Origin: Paenibacillus sp. AN1007
Lineage (GTDB): Bacteria; Bacillota; Bacilli; Paenibacillales; Paenibacillaceae
DNA: 64,000 nt
NCBI RefSeq assembly: GCF_040702995.1
Contig: NZ_CP159992.1
Span: 5,722,501 to 5,786,500 of the forward strand
Direction: 5' to 3'
Shown: one piece after another, positions 27,402 through 35,324 of the stretch
How positions within the stretch are numbered: the first letter of the stretch is position 1
Layout of the letters: each line of letters begins with the position of its first letter
Position numbers and translations under genes: made by a program
The notes under the pieces: model-generated
What the model was told of the DNA's origin: nothing
Database searches by the model: none
The model's input: only the letters and a program-made list of their open reading frames with translations

Positions 27402-27434
27402 AAAAAAACCGTTAGCCTCTTGGCTAACGGTTTT
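27402..27434 (-). terminator. Intrinsic terminator after yabR
   Basis: AAAACCGTTAGCC, loop AAGA, GGCTAACGGTTTT and further T: a 13-bp near-perfect stem. Confidence 0.92.
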
Positions 27435-27464
27435 ACTTATATATTCAAATCAGGTTGAAACAGA

Positions 27465-27989
27465 TTACACACGCTTGGCGCCGCGGCCGCCGCGTTTGCC
27501 TTCTGTATTCTTCTTGAGCGAAGAGATCCGTTCTTCGCTGTCTTTCAGGAAGCGTGACATTTTATCCTCAAATGAAGGTTTGCCTGCTGCGGGCTTGAAA
27601 GAACGGCCTCCGCGGTCACGGTTAAATCCACCGCCGCCACCACGACCTTGGCCACCACTTGGGCCTCCGCCGCTGAATCGTTCGCGATCTCCTCCACTGC
27701 GTTCCGGTCTAGGAGCTCTCGGGGGTCTGGATTGTGTCTGCTGCTCTACCGGTTTGTCAACAGCCTGTTTGATGGAAAGTCCGATCTTGCCGTCCTTGTC
27801 AACGTTGATAACCTTAACTGTAACTTGGTCATTCAGCTTCAGGTGGTCGTTGACATCTTTGACGTAATTGTCGGCGATTTCCGAGATGTGAACGAGACCC
27901 GTGACACCTCCTGACAGATCCACAAATGCTCCAAAATGCGTGATTCCTGTCACCTTGCCCTCTAACTTGGTGCCCACTTCAATTGCCAT
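27465..27989 (-). CDS. yabR: S1 RNA-binding domain protein (YabR-like)
   Basis: A 174-residue protein with one N-terminal S1 domain (about residues 6-73: GTKLEGKVTGITHFGAFVDL, GLVHISEIAD, VKVINVDKDGKIGLSIKQ), as in the last domain of polynucleotide phosphorylase. The second half is a low-complexity Arg/Gly/Pro tail (SGGDRERFSGGG, GGGGGFNRDRGGRS), resembling RGG-type RNA-binding tails, with a basic C-terminus. Start is ATG 27989 with GGAGG 13 bases upstream. It has a promoter and terminator of its own. Probable RNA or ribosome binder; the exact role is unknown. B. subtilis YabR is about 128 residues, so the RGG-rich tail is extended here. Confidence 0.9.
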   Translation of the reverse strand: MAIEVGTKLEGKVTGITHFGAFVDLSGGVTGLVHISEIADNYVKDVNDHLKLNDQVTVKVINVDKDGKIGLSIKQAVDKPVEQQTQSRPPRAPRPERSGGDRERFSGGGPSGGQGRGGGGGFNRDRGGRSFKPAAGKPSFEDKMSRFLKDSEERISSLKKNTEGKRGGRGAKRV

Positions 27990-28063
27990 AGAATAAAATG
28001 ATCCTCCCTTAAAAATATACAACCCGATTTTTTGATTGCCAAAATCATGCTGTGCTACTTGTA

Positions 28064-28093
28064 ATTATACCTTATGCCATAAACCAAGGTCAA
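28064..28093 (-). promoter_or_regulatory. Sigma-A promoter for yabR
   Basis: TTGACC (28093-28088), 18-base spacer, TATAAT (28069-28064) on the minus strand, about 75 bases before the ATG. Upstream at 28100-28170 an AGCCTATT/AATAGGCT inverted repeat follows divIC but lacks a T tract. Confidence 0.78.
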
Positions 28094-28186
28094 CTAAGCA
28101 CAGGCCCAATAGAGAGCCTATTTTTTCCGGTTTATGTGCGTAAGACGCTGGAAAACGAACCTTGCTCAGCAATAGGCTGTATTCCA

Positions 28187-28522
28187 CTAGTTCCCTGAGC
28201 CTTCAACCTGAATAGGTGTTTCCTCAGGCAGATAATATCCCTTTTTTCGTGCCAGCTGTCCTATGTATTCAGGATCCTTCAACCGGCTGACCTCATACTT
28301 CAGCTGCTCCAGCTGTTTCTGCGTATCCTGCTTTGAAGTCTGCTGTGCGGCCAGATAAGAACTCTTGTCCGAAATTTGCGCATTCTGTACAAGAAACGTA
28401 TACCCTGCCCAGATCGCAAAAACGGAAACAAATGTCAGCCAAAGCATCAGGCGCCTTCGTGCACCGGCAGATTTACCCTGATTAACCGGACCCTTCGTTC
28501 TGCCCACAGGTGTTCTACTCAT
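28187..28522 (-). CDS. divIC: Septum formation initiator (DivIC/FtsB family)
   Basis: Small bitopic membrane protein of the divisome that works with FtsL and DivIB. The 111-residue product has a basic cytoplasmic N-terminus (TPVGRTKGPVNQGKSAGARRR), one membrane helix (LMLWLTFVSVFAIWAGYTFL, about residues 28-47) and an extracellular coiled coil (KQDTQKQLEQLKYEVSRLKD) ending in the conserved PEYIGQLARKKGYY block. ATG 28522 with AAGGAGG is used; it overlaps the yabQ stop by 8 bases. It is downstream of yabP-yabQ as in B. subtilis. Confidence 0.93.
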   Translation of the reverse strand: MSRTPVGRTKGPVNQGKSAGARRRLMLWLTFVSVFAIWAGYTFLVQNAQISDKSSYLAAQQTSKQDTQKQLEQLKYEVSRLKDPEYIGQLARKKGYYLPEETPIQVEGSGN

Positions 28523-29105
28523 TCCCCGGACCTCCTTGAAACCAGCGTTTCCATATCGCTGCAATTCTTGTACCCGCTTGGATCATCCACCCAGGCGTTA
28601 CCCAATATCTCAGGAGCGGCCTAAACATCCAGCGGAGCAATTTGCCGAAAGGAATTAAACATTGCAGCACCAACTTGCCAAGGAATATTAGTATCGCAAG
28701 GATGAAACCGAATAATACGCGTACCAATCTGTATATTCCCTTCGCCGGCACCACAATCAGGATGTTAAGGATATGTCCACACCACTGAATCAGTGTTCTT
28801 GCGAGTTTAATTAACATTACCACAAAACGCTGGGTTGTAACACTTAAAAGCCAAAAATAGAAGCAAACCCCGATAATCAGCCCCAAAAAGACATAAAACC
28901 GCAGCTGTCCTTGATTTCCGGCATACAGCATCCGAAAAACGAACAGCGCGGAGGCGACCCAGTACAGCAGGTCAAGTGTGTGGATGCTCCACCTCGGAAA
29001 CTGCAGCTGTCCGGACAGTACCCGGTAACTGTCGTAGGCTGCACCCATCACAACTCCCGATAGAAGCATCCAGGTCAGTGTGATCCACTGCGCATCCAGA
29101 ATCAT
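28515..29105 (-). CDS. yabQ: Spore cortex biosynthesis protein YabQ
   Basis: Integral membrane protein needed for spore cortex formation, placed in the mother-cell membrane around the forespore. The 196-residue protein starts MILDAQWITLTWMLLSGVVM, has the conserved GAAYDSYRVLSG loop, and about five hydrophobic segments before a basic C-terminus. The start overlaps the yabP stop as ATGA, so the pair is translationally coupled. The family is found only in endospore formers. Length agrees with B. subtilis YabQ plus a short C-terminal extension. Confidence 0.93.
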   Translation of the reverse strand: MILDAQWITLTWMLLSGVVMGAAYDSYRVLSGQLQFPRWSIHTLDLLYWVASALFVFRMLYAGNQGQLRFYVFLGLIIGVCFYFWLLSVTTQRFVVMLIKLARTLIQWCGHILNILIVVPAKGIYRLVRVLFGFILAILIFLGKLVLQCLIPFGKLLRWMFRPLLRYWVTPGWMIQAGTRIAAIWKRWFQGGPGNE

Positions 29106-29386
29106 CGGAACATCTTGCCAAACAGGCCTTTGCTATTTTTGGACTGGGAACCGGGGTCCAAATATTGAAGTGAACTAACCGTACCCTCAATGGATAAAAG
29201 ACCTTCCTCCAGGCTCAGGTTTTTGATATGTAAATTATGCCCTCGGATCGTCAGATGCCCAAGTTCGGTTTGAAGCAGAAACTCCTCACTGTCAAAGCTC
29301 TCCACATTGGAGACTCCCGTCAGGTCCAGCAGTTTCCGATTTTGCATATTCAGATGGTGCTGTTTGGTCTTTCCGTGCTCAACCAT
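29102..29386 (-). CDS. yabP: Sporulation protein YabP
   Basis: Small protein of the YabP/YqfC family, made in the mother cell and needed for cortex formation. The 94-residue product contains the family core HHLNMQNRKLLDLTGVSNVE, SFDSEEFLLQTELGHLTIRG and NLHIKNLSLEEGLLSIEG. The start at 29386 is supported by AAGGAGGGG with 8-base spacing; an in-frame extension to 29419 is not needed. Coupled to yabQ. Its upstream 100 bases after the rqcP terminator contain CATATGCT, a weak sigma-E-like -10, without a convincing -35. Confidence 0.92.
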   Translation of the reverse strand: MVEHGKTKQHHLNMQNRKLLDLTGVSNVESFDSEEFLLQTELGHLTIRGHNLHIKNLSLEEGLLSIEGTVSSLQYLDPGSQSKNSKGLFGKMFR

Positions 29387-29485
29387 GGCATGTACCCCTC
29401 CTTCTTTAGTACCTAGCATATGGACGAGAAACCAAGATTAGAACTTCCGGCTGACGGATCTATTATTTCTCTCTGAATACAGCAT

Positions 29486-29519
29486 AAAAAAACGCCCTCC
29501 CTTAATCGGGAAGGCGCTT
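29486..29519 (-). terminator. Intrinsic terminator after hup-rqcP
   Basis: GCGCCTTCCC, loop GATTAA, GGGAGGGCG and seven T on the minus strand. It separates hup-rqcP from the yabP-yabQ-divIC unit. Confidence 0.9.
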
Positions 29520-29559
29520 CATTTAATGATATCTAGATAAAAATGTATCGGAAGAACTG

Positions 29560-29838
29560 TTACCAGTCCATCCCGTTATCCTTGGCGATCGGCTCTTCCT
29601 TAACCAAGGTATAGAGGCTGCTCGCCTCATCCTTCTTGGTGCTCTCGGCAAGACGCTCTACCTTAACAGTGACGAGCTTCTGACCGAACTGAACCGTGAG
29701 CTCATCGCCAACCTTAACAGCAGCGCTGGGCTTGGCTTCCCGTCCGTTCACCAGAACACGTCCCTGTTCGGAAACGTCTTTGGCTACCGTACGGCGTTTG
29801 ATCAGCCGAGATACCTTCAGGAATTTATCAAGACGCAT
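29560..29838 (-). CDS. rqcP: S4-domain ribosome quality control factor RqcP
   Basis: Hsp15-type S4 RNA-binding protein that helps RqcH add alanine tails to stalled nascent chains on 50S subunits. The 92-residue product has the complete S4 motif at the N-terminus (MRLDKFLKVSRLIKRRTVAK, then GRVLVNGREAKPSAAVKVGD) and a short acidic tail. ATG 29838 shares one base with the hup stop (TAATG), showing tight coupling. B. subtilis yabO is the orthologue. RqcH is not in this window. Confidence 0.93.
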   Translation of the reverse strand: MRLDKFLKVSRLIKRRTVAKDVSEQGRVLVNGREAKPSAAVKVGDELTVQFGQKLVTVKVERLAESTKKDEASSLYTLVKEEPIAKDNGMDW

Positions 29839-30110
29839 TATTTTACAGCTTCTTTAAGTTTGTTACCTGCTTTGAATGCAGGAACAGTGGACTCAGGAAT
29901 CACGATCTCATTCCCTGTTTGCGGGTTGCGTCCGGTACGACCGGAACGTTTGCGGGTCTCAAAAGTGCCAAAGCCGATCAATTGTACTTTGTCTCCGCTC
30001 GCAAGTGCATCTGTAATTTCTCCTAAAAAGCCATTCAATACGGACTCGACATCTTTCTTTGTCAAACCGCTTTTGTTTGAAATGTTGTTGATCAGGTCTG
30101 TTTTGTTCAT
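29838..30110 (-). CDS. hup: HU-type histone-like DNA-binding protein
   Basis: Nucleoid protein of 90 residues that bends DNA as a dimer. It shows MNKTDLINNISNKSGLTKKD at the start and the HU signature GFGTFETRKRSGRTGRNPQT with the beta-arm region GNEIVIPESTVPAFKAGNKL. ATG 30110 has GGGAGG upstream. It sits between mazG and rqcP, an insertion compared with B. subtilis, where hbs is elsewhere. A GAACACATGTTC palindrome, like the Gram-positive LexA box, lies 225 bases upstream. Confidence 0.96.
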   Translation of the reverse strand: MNKTDLINNISNKSGLTKKDVESVLNGFLGEITDALASGDKVQLIGFGTFETRKRSGRTGRNPQTGNEIVIPESTVPAFKAGNKLKEAVK

Positions 30111-30414
30111 GTTAAAAGCCTCCCAAATTGAAAAAAAAGTATCTGCGAGCCCTGGCTTTCATCCTTTAACCAAGTCATTTCTCGCAAGGTTACTACACAT
30201 GTATTCTGGCTTGCAAGCTGAATTCCTGCCTTGACCTGCGACTTTTTTTAGCTTTTGCCGCTGCACTGCAGTGAGTCATCTAAGTCCAGTACCCGAAACG
30301 ATATCTCATTAAACACCAGACTCCAAGCGTTTATGAACACATGTTCGTATCATCATAACATACTGTCCAGCCTGATGGAATAAGGCCTTTGGGTATTTTT
30401 ACAAATCAGTAAAA
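30111..30414. other. hup upstream gap with LexA-like palindrome
   Basis: A 304-base non-coding gap. GAACACATGTTC at 30335-30346 is flanked so that the minus strand reads CGAACATGTGTTC, matching CGAACNNNNGTTC. I could not define a good promoter; TTGCAA with TAACCT at 18 bases is weak. No small frame with a ribosome site was found. Confidence 0.4.
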
Positions 30415-31908
30415 TTAAAGCCCTGCCTTCTTTGCCTGCTGCCAGAACTGCTCCATCTCTTCAACCGAACTTTCCGCAGGTGTTCTGCCCTGTTCACGCA
30501 GCCGATCCTCAATGTACTGGAACCTTGCCACAAACTTGCGGTTTGTCGCGGCAAGAGCCTCTTCCGGGTCTGTATCAATAAAGCGGGCCACATTGGCCGC
30601 AGCAAACAAGACATCACCGAGCTCCAGCTTACGTGCTTCCGCATCATGGCCCTGCTGCACTGCTTCTTTCAGTTCGGCCAGTTCTTCCTCAATCTTAGCA
30701 AAGACGCCCTCTACGTCATCCCAGTCAAAGCCAACTTTGGCTGCTTTCTTCTGAAGTTTATAACCTTTCATAAGTGCAGGCAAGTCGCGCGGCACACCAT
30801 CCAGTACAGATTTTTTCTGCACGTCCTCACCTTTGCGCCTTTTCTCCTCTGCCTTCATCTGTTCCCAGTTCTGCAGGGCTTCATTCGCATCTTCAGCCTG
30901 ATTCTCGCCAAATACGTGCGGATGACGGAAGATCAGCTTGTCGTTCAGTCCCTCAATGACATCATAAACGTTGAATGTGCCGATCTCTTCCTCCATCTGA
31001 GAGTGCAGCATAATCTGCAGCAGCAGATCGCCCAGCTCTTCTTTCATATGATCTGGGTCATCCTCATCGATGGTTTCAATCACTTCGTATGTTTCTTCGA
31101 TCAGGTTTTTACGAATGGATTGATGTGTCTGCTCCTGATCCCACGGACAGCCGCCTGGGCTTCGGAGAATATTCACAATCTCGTGCAGACGCGCGAAAGA
31201 GCGGCGGCGAAGCGCATCATCTGTATTTTTGGGTACATAAATCAACGAAAGGTTACCATAACCAGGGGTGCGGTCCAGTTCATGCAGCGGCACCTTATGA
31301 ATGACTTCCTGCCCCTGCACACCGAGTGCATGGCCAACAAACACCGGATAATCATCCGGATAAACCTCCATCAAACACAGCTTCACATCCGAAGCCGTGA
31401 AACCATCGTAAACTTGTCCAATCAGCGTATGCAGCTGCGGCTGTACCAATTCAGGATTCAGACTGCTGGCATCCAGCAGTTGAAAACCTTCAATGGGATC
31501 AAAGCCAAGTCGGATAAAGGCCTCATCCAAGAAGCTCTCTCCACCCATGATCCGCAGGGAAATGCCCTGCTGCGGACAGCGTTCCTTCAGCAGACGTACA
31601 CTCGCTTCCGCCACCATTGGATGGCCCGGGACAGCGTAGACTATCTCGGTACCTGCCTCCCCTTTACGAGCAGCCTCAATCAATTGGTTGGCAATCTCAT
31701 CGTAAACCTCGGGAAAGGAGGCTTTTGCCTCATAGATGGCGTCAAAAGACGTCATCTCCAGTCCCTCCTGCTTCAGATCAGTTAATACGGGATGATCCAA
31801 TGTGCGCACATACAATACAGCCGCATGTTTCATTTTTTTAATAATACCTAATGTCAGTTGGTCTGCATCACCGGACCCCAGACCTACTATTGTCAAAGCT
31901 GCACTCAT
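30415..31908 (-). CDS. mazG: Fusion of tetrapyrrole methylase-like domain and MazG pyrophosphohydrolase (YabN)
   Basis: House-cleaning nucleotide pyrophosphohydrolase. The 497-residue protein has an N-terminal SAM-methylase-like domain (ALTIVGLGSGDADQLTLGI, VYAVPGHPMVAEASVRLL, to about residue 220) and a C-terminal MazG pair. The first MazG motif reads EETYEVIE with EELGDLLLQ near residue 270, the second EEELAELKEA with KLELGDVLFAA near 440. The methylase half has no known reaction in this family. ATG 31908 has GGAGG 10 bases upstream. Same architecture and position as B. subtilis yabN, between yabM and rqcP. Confidence 0.95.
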   Translation of the reverse strand: MSAALTIVGLGSGDADQLTLGIIKKMKHAAVLYVRTLDHPVLTDLKQEGLEMTSFDAIYEAKASFPEVYDEIANQLIEAARKGEAGTEIVYAVPGHPMVAEASVRLLKERCPQQGISLRIMGGESFLDEAFIRLGFDPIEGFQLLDASSLNPELVQPQLHTLIGQVYDGFTASDVKLCLMEVYPDDYPVFVGHALGVQGQEVIHKVPLHELDRTPGYGNLSLIYVPKNTDDALRRRSFARLHEIVNILRSPGGCPWDQEQTHQSIRKNLIEETYEVIETIDEDDPDHMKEELGDLLLQIMLHSQMEEEIGTFNVYDVIEGLNDKLIFRHPHVFGENQAEDANEALQNWEQMKAEEKRRKGEDVQKKSVLDGVPRDLPALMKGYKLQKKAAKVGFDWDDVEGVFAKIEEELAELKEAVQQGHDAEARKLELGDVLFAAANVARFIDTDPEEALAATNRKFVARFQYIEDRLREQGRTPAESSVEEMEQFWQQAKKAGL

Positions 31909-32033
31909 CGCGCTTAAACCTCCATCCGAATCATCCTGCCCTTCAGGCAACCTCACCATACGGCACAAAAAAATCCCTATGAACATAAGAACTTTTGCCT
32001 CATCTGGCAGGATGTCGCTCTATAATTACACGT

Positions 32034-32042
32034 ATTATACCA
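32034..32042 (-). promoter_or_regulatory. Possible extended -10 promoter for mazG
   Basis: TGG directly followed by TATAAT (32039-32034) on the minus strand, about 125 bases before the mazG ATG. The -35 is poor. The leader includes a GGGATTTTTTTG run near 31970 that may pause transcription. Confidence 0.45.
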
Positions 32043-32183
32043 GATTCTGTCGCTATCCTATAATTGCCTTGGCCTAGCGGTCACTGGTTCATCACAACCT
32101 GCTGCGAGATTTGTACTTATCTGCACAGCATGAATAGTTGAGGCGATCGACTATACGCCGCAGCCTCGCCCGTGGTGCTCGGG

Positions 32184-34025
32184 CTAGCCCAGCACACGCA
32201 GTCTGCGCAGCAGCTTGGCCAGGCGCGGCCCCAGTTTCGGCAGGGCCGCCAGCTCTGCTGCGGTCAGCAGCCCCGTGCGGGCCGCGGCCACCACAAACAC
32301 GGCTGCGCCTGCGGCTATGCCCAGCAGGCTCACGCCCATCGCAGCCAGCCGATGGGCAGCTGCGATGCCCAAGCCGCCGAGTACCGCTTCGGCGGCCAAG
32401 GCTGTGCCCAGCGCCGCCAGGCTCATGGCGGCGATCACCAGCGCCGGCTTCGCCAGGACGGCGCCAGGGGCAGGGCGCATGGCGGTGAGCCGCGCCAGCA
32501 GCGCCACATTCAGGCCAGCCGCCAGCATATAGGCGGCTGCACCTGCAAGAGCCGCGCCGCTGATGCCCAGCGCCGGCACAAACATCACGTTCAGCAGCGC
32601 CTTGATGCCTGCGGCGGCCAACATGCTGAACGCGGGAGCGCGCACGGCGCCGAGGCCCTGCAGCAGCGCCGCCGCAATAATGCTGACGGTGCTGCCTGCT
32701 GCCGTCAGCGCCATGTACCGCAATGCTTCGGTGCCTGCGGCATCCCCGTACAGCATGCGGTTAATCGGATCTGCCAGAACCGCAAGACCTGCGGATGCTG
32801 CCAGACCGATCAGCCAGAACCAGCGCAGCGCCAAGCCTGCCTGCTGCCTGACGGCTTCTGGCCCGCCCTTCAGACGCGCTTCGGCCATTGCCGGGATAAA
32901 CAGCACCGATAGTGACGTGGCAAGCATCGTTACCAGCTGTACCAGCGGCAGGCCGCGGTTATAGATGCCGAACGATACCATCGTCTGCACCTCGTCCAGC
33001 CCTTCGCCGCGCAGCAGACGCGGAACCGTAAAGGTGTCCACCAGATTCATCAGGGGCACCGCGAGTGATCCAAGACACACTGGAATGGCATAAATCAGCA
33101 ACGTGCGTATCCACTCCCCGTTAGAGCGCTTGACCTCCAAAGCTTGTACACCCTGCTCCAATGCATCTTTATGATGTACCTTTTCTTCGGGACTTGCTCT
33201 ATACGTGCTTCCTATATTTCTTGAAGCATCCGTGGACTGTCTAGACTGGCTAATATCACCCGGCTGCTCCGGCTCAGCATACAAGACCTCTCCACGTACT
33301 TTCTCACTCTTGATCTCTCGCTCTTCTTCATGCCGCACCGCCCCATCGAACAGAAGCCTTGTCCGTTCATTCCGCCGATGTCGGTATACATATCCCAGCA
33401 TCACCGCAAGTCCCGCACATCCTCCTGCGACAGAACCCAACATGGCACCAGCAGCGACCATTTCCAGCGAAGCATGCTGCTGAATCAGCCACAATAACAC
33501 CACAATCATAACCGTAACCCGAACGGCCTGTTCAATCACTTGCGACATTGCTGTAGGCAGCATCTGCTGCATGCCCTGGAAGTAGCCGCGCAGGCCTGTC
33601 ATCAGCGGCACAAATAACAAAGCTAAAGACGCTGCCCGGATGGAAGGGGCCACATGCTGATTGCCAATGAGGTCTGCGACCCAAGATGCACTGACGTACA
33701 TCACTACCGCTGTGAACAGTCCAAGTCCCGCGAGCAGCAGTGATGATAATCGTATAATTCTGCGGCTCTCCTCGGGTCTGCCCAGTGCATGCTGCTCTGC
33801 TACAAATTTGGATACAGCTAACGGCAGTCCAGCTGCAGCCAGCGTAATAATAAGCATATATAGCGGATACACCGTATTGTAGATGCCAAAAACACCGTCT
33901 CCTCCGAGATTTTGCAGTGGAATCTTCTGAAAAGCACCAATGATTTTAGAGATAATGGCAGCAAGCCCAAGGATAAAAGCACCCTGCAGCAGCTTTGTGC
34001 CTGAAGACGAAGACGGCTGTTTCAT
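32184..34025 (-). CDS. yabM: MATE/MOP-superfamily lipid flippase (YabM, MurJ/SpoVB-like)
   Basis: Polytopic membrane protein of the oligosaccharide/lipid II flippase group, probably moving an undecaprenyl-linked wall precursor. The 613 residues start with LLQGAFILGLAAIISKIIGA, followed by GIYNTVYPLYMLIITLAAAGLP, typical of SpoVB/YabM. About fourteen membrane helices are expected. A hydrophilic insertion (about residues 215-302, charged and Ser/Gln rich) splits the two halves and makes it longer than B. subtilis YabM. The 3' third is strikingly GC- and Ala-rich. ATG 34025 has AGGAGG at 6 bases. It lies between spoVT and mazG as in Bacillus. SpoVB is the closest alternative name. Confidence 0.88.
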   Translation of the reverse strand: MKQPSSSSGTKLLQGAFILGLAAIISKIIGAFQKIPLQNLGGDGVFGIYNTVYPLYMLIITLAAAGLPLAVSKFVAEQHALGRPEESRRIIRLSSLLLAGLGLFTAVVMYVSASWVADLIGNQHVAPSIRAASLALLFVPLMTGLRGYFQGMQQMLPTAMSQVIEQAVRVTVMIVVLLWLIQQHASLEMVAAGAMLGSVAGGCAGLAVMLGYVYRHRRNERTRLLFDGAVRHEEEREIKSEKVRGEVLYAEPEQPGDISQSRQSTDASRNIGSTYRASPEEKVHHKDALEQGVQALEVKRSNGEWIRTLLIYAIPVCLGSLAVPLMNLVDTFTVPRLLRGEGLDEVQTMVSFGIYNRGLPLVQLVTMLATSLSVLFIPAMAEARLKGGPEAVRQQAGLALRWFWLIGLAASAGLAVLADPINRMLYGDAAGTEALRYMALTAAGSTVSIIAAALLQGLGAVRAPAFSMLAAAGIKALLNVMFVPALGISGAALAGAAAYMLAAGLNVALLARLTAMRPAPGAVLAKPALVIAAMSLAALGTALAAEAVLGGLGIAAAHRLAAMGVSLLGIAAGAAVFVVAAARTGLLTAAELAALPKLGPRLAKLLRRLRVLG

Positions 34026-34401
34026 ATATTTCCTCCTATGCGTACCTTAGCATTCAGATGAAGCATAAGCTCCCTTTGCTATTATACTTGCCTGAAGATA
34101 CACACACGAACTTCATTTGATCACATTTTGTGACCAAATCAAAGCCTCTTCCTATCTACCCCACTCTACGTAAGTTGGAATATTCTTTACACTTTAACGC
34201 AGAGGACAGAAAAACCTGAAAAAGCGGAGCGGTCGCCTGAAAGCTTTCTGCAAGAAAGCTCCATCGAAAGCCTAGGCTTCGCCTTTATCACCGGAGTTTC
34301 CCTTTTTAAAAACAAAAAATCCGGGGATAACCGCTGCTCTCCAGGTTATTCTGTCATCGGAGTACTTGTGTAAACACCTATAGTTCAACTTATATGTAAA
34401 A
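34026..34401 (-). other. Structured upstream region of yabM
   Basis: About 375 non-coding bases between the spoVT terminator and yabM. It holds a candidate promoter (TTCGTG 34110-34105, 18-base spacer, TATAAT 34086-34081), an operator-like inverted repeat ATTTGATCACA/TGTGACCAAAT with a 3-base centre (34115-34139) just upstream of the -35, and several hairpins between 34200 and 34330, including GAAAGCTTTCTGCAAGAAAGC. No riboswitch class was recognised. Confidence 0.5.
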
Positions 34402-34440
34402 GCAAAAACTCCCGTATGCCCGGTTCAGGCCCACAGGAGT
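34402..34440 (-). terminator. Intrinsic terminator after spoVT
   Basis: ACTCCTGTGGGCC pairs imperfectly with GGGCATACGGGAGT, followed by TTTTGCTTTT on the minus strand. Confidence 0.82.
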
Positions 34441-34451
34441 CCATCTGCTGT

Positions 34452-34994
34452 TTATTGTTCCATCTGCTTCCCAAGGAAACCTGCCGCCGTCTCAGCCATT
34501 TTGGTTTCCATCTGAGACATCTTCACGGATTCATCCTTGTTGAACATAATAACGGTTCCGATGGGATCACCACCAGAGATAATTGGCGCGATAACAAAAG
34601 AGGATAACGTCTCGTCATGATCTTTGCTAAGCTCATAGGTACCGTTTGCTGTTTCCATAATCGTCTTCCGATTTTCCATGCAGCTCTCCACAAGGCTTCC
34701 TACCTGTTTATCCAGGTACTCCTTCTTGGAACCACCTGCCACCGTGATAATGGTATCACGGTCAGAAATCATCGTCACATGACCTGTACTCTCATACAGG
34801 GATTCGGCATATTCTTTAGCAAAATCACCAAGCTCGCCAATCGGTGAATATTTTTTAAGAATAACTTCTCCGTCGCGGTCCACAAAAATTTCAAGCGGGT
34901 CCCCTTCACGAATACGTAACGTACGACGGATTTCTTTAGGAATGACCACACGACCCAGGTCATCTATACGGCGGACAATACCAGTAGCTTTCAT
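34452..34994 (-). CDS. spoVT: Stage V sporulation protein T (AbrB-type regulator)
   Basis: Forespore transcription regulator that tunes sigma-G genes and affects germination. The 180-residue protein has the N-terminal AbrB swapped-hairpin domain (MKATGIVRRIDDLGRVVIPK, EIRRTLRIREGDPLEIFVD) and a C-terminal GAF-like domain starting near residue 60 (DRDTIITVAGGSKKEYLDKQ). Length agrees with B. subtilis SpoVT. It precedes yabM and follows prsA/mfd. A sigma-G-like promoter is at 35071-35100. The sister protein AbrB is encoded at 54915-55169. Confidence 0.96.
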   Translation of the reverse strand: MKATGIVRRIDDLGRVVIPKEIRRTLRIREGDPLEIFVDRDGEVILKKYSPIGELGDFAKEYAESLYESTGHVTMISDRDTIITVAGGSKKEYLDKQVGSLVESCMENRKTIMETANGTYELSKDHDETLSSFVIAPIISGGDPIGTVIMFNKDESVKMSQMETKMAETAAGFLGKQMEQ

Positions 34995-35070
34995 TTGACA
35001 TGTTGCCCCACTTTCTCGAGAAGATTTTTCAACTACTGTTCCTTATTGGGTAGAGGAAAGTCCCAGAACG

Positions 35071-35100
35071 TTTAGTGTGATTTCTTGACCATAGTATTCA
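35071..35100 (-). promoter_or_regulatory. Sigma-G-like promoter for spoVT
   Basis: TGAATA (35100-35095), 17-base spacer, CACTAAA (35077-35071) on the minus strand. The -35 matches sigma-G exactly; the -10 has mismatches to CATNNTA. spoVT is a sigma-G gene in B. subtilis. Confidence 0.5.
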
Positions 35101-35187
35101 TCTGTTCCCATATCCTTATACATGCTTTGCAGAATATAGTTGATTATCTTTTACGAAAAGCAAACGTAAACAACACCACACTCATGT

Positions 35188-35236
35188 AAGCAAAACGAAG
35201 CAGCAGAAAGAACCGTAGTTCTTCCCGTGCTTCGTT
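35188..35236 (-). terminator. Intrinsic terminator after prsA
   Basis: AACGAAGCA pairs with TGCTTCGTT, enclosing an inner AAGAAC/GTTCTT stem, followed by TTGCTT on the minus strand. Confidence 0.75.
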
Positions 35237-35324
35237 AAGGTTGTCCATATAAATCGTGATCTAACCGTATGAGCAAACTCCTGAGGTTTCGCTGCAGCAC
35301 CTGTCAGCATCACTGTTATATAAA

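Larger units (their letters stand above)
34995..35324. other. prsA-spoVT gap
   Basis: A 330-base non-coding gap holding the prsA terminator (35188-35236) and the sigma-G-like promoter of spoVT (35071-35100). I see no gene in it. Confidence 0.6.

Noticed and set aside
26912..27464. tRNA genes expected upstream of spoIIE
   Set aside because: I looked for acceptor and T-arm sequences because B. subtilis has tRNA genes here, but none is present.
30646..31785. 379-codon plus-strand open frame
   Set aside because: It is fully antisense to the well-supported mazG gene, has no ribosome site, and its product looks like a mirror of coding periodicity, not a protein family.
32172..32912. 246-codon plus-strand open frame in the GC-rich end of yabM
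   Set aside because: High GC removes stop codons in all frames; the product is Gln/Arg/His low complexity and antisense to a membrane protein.
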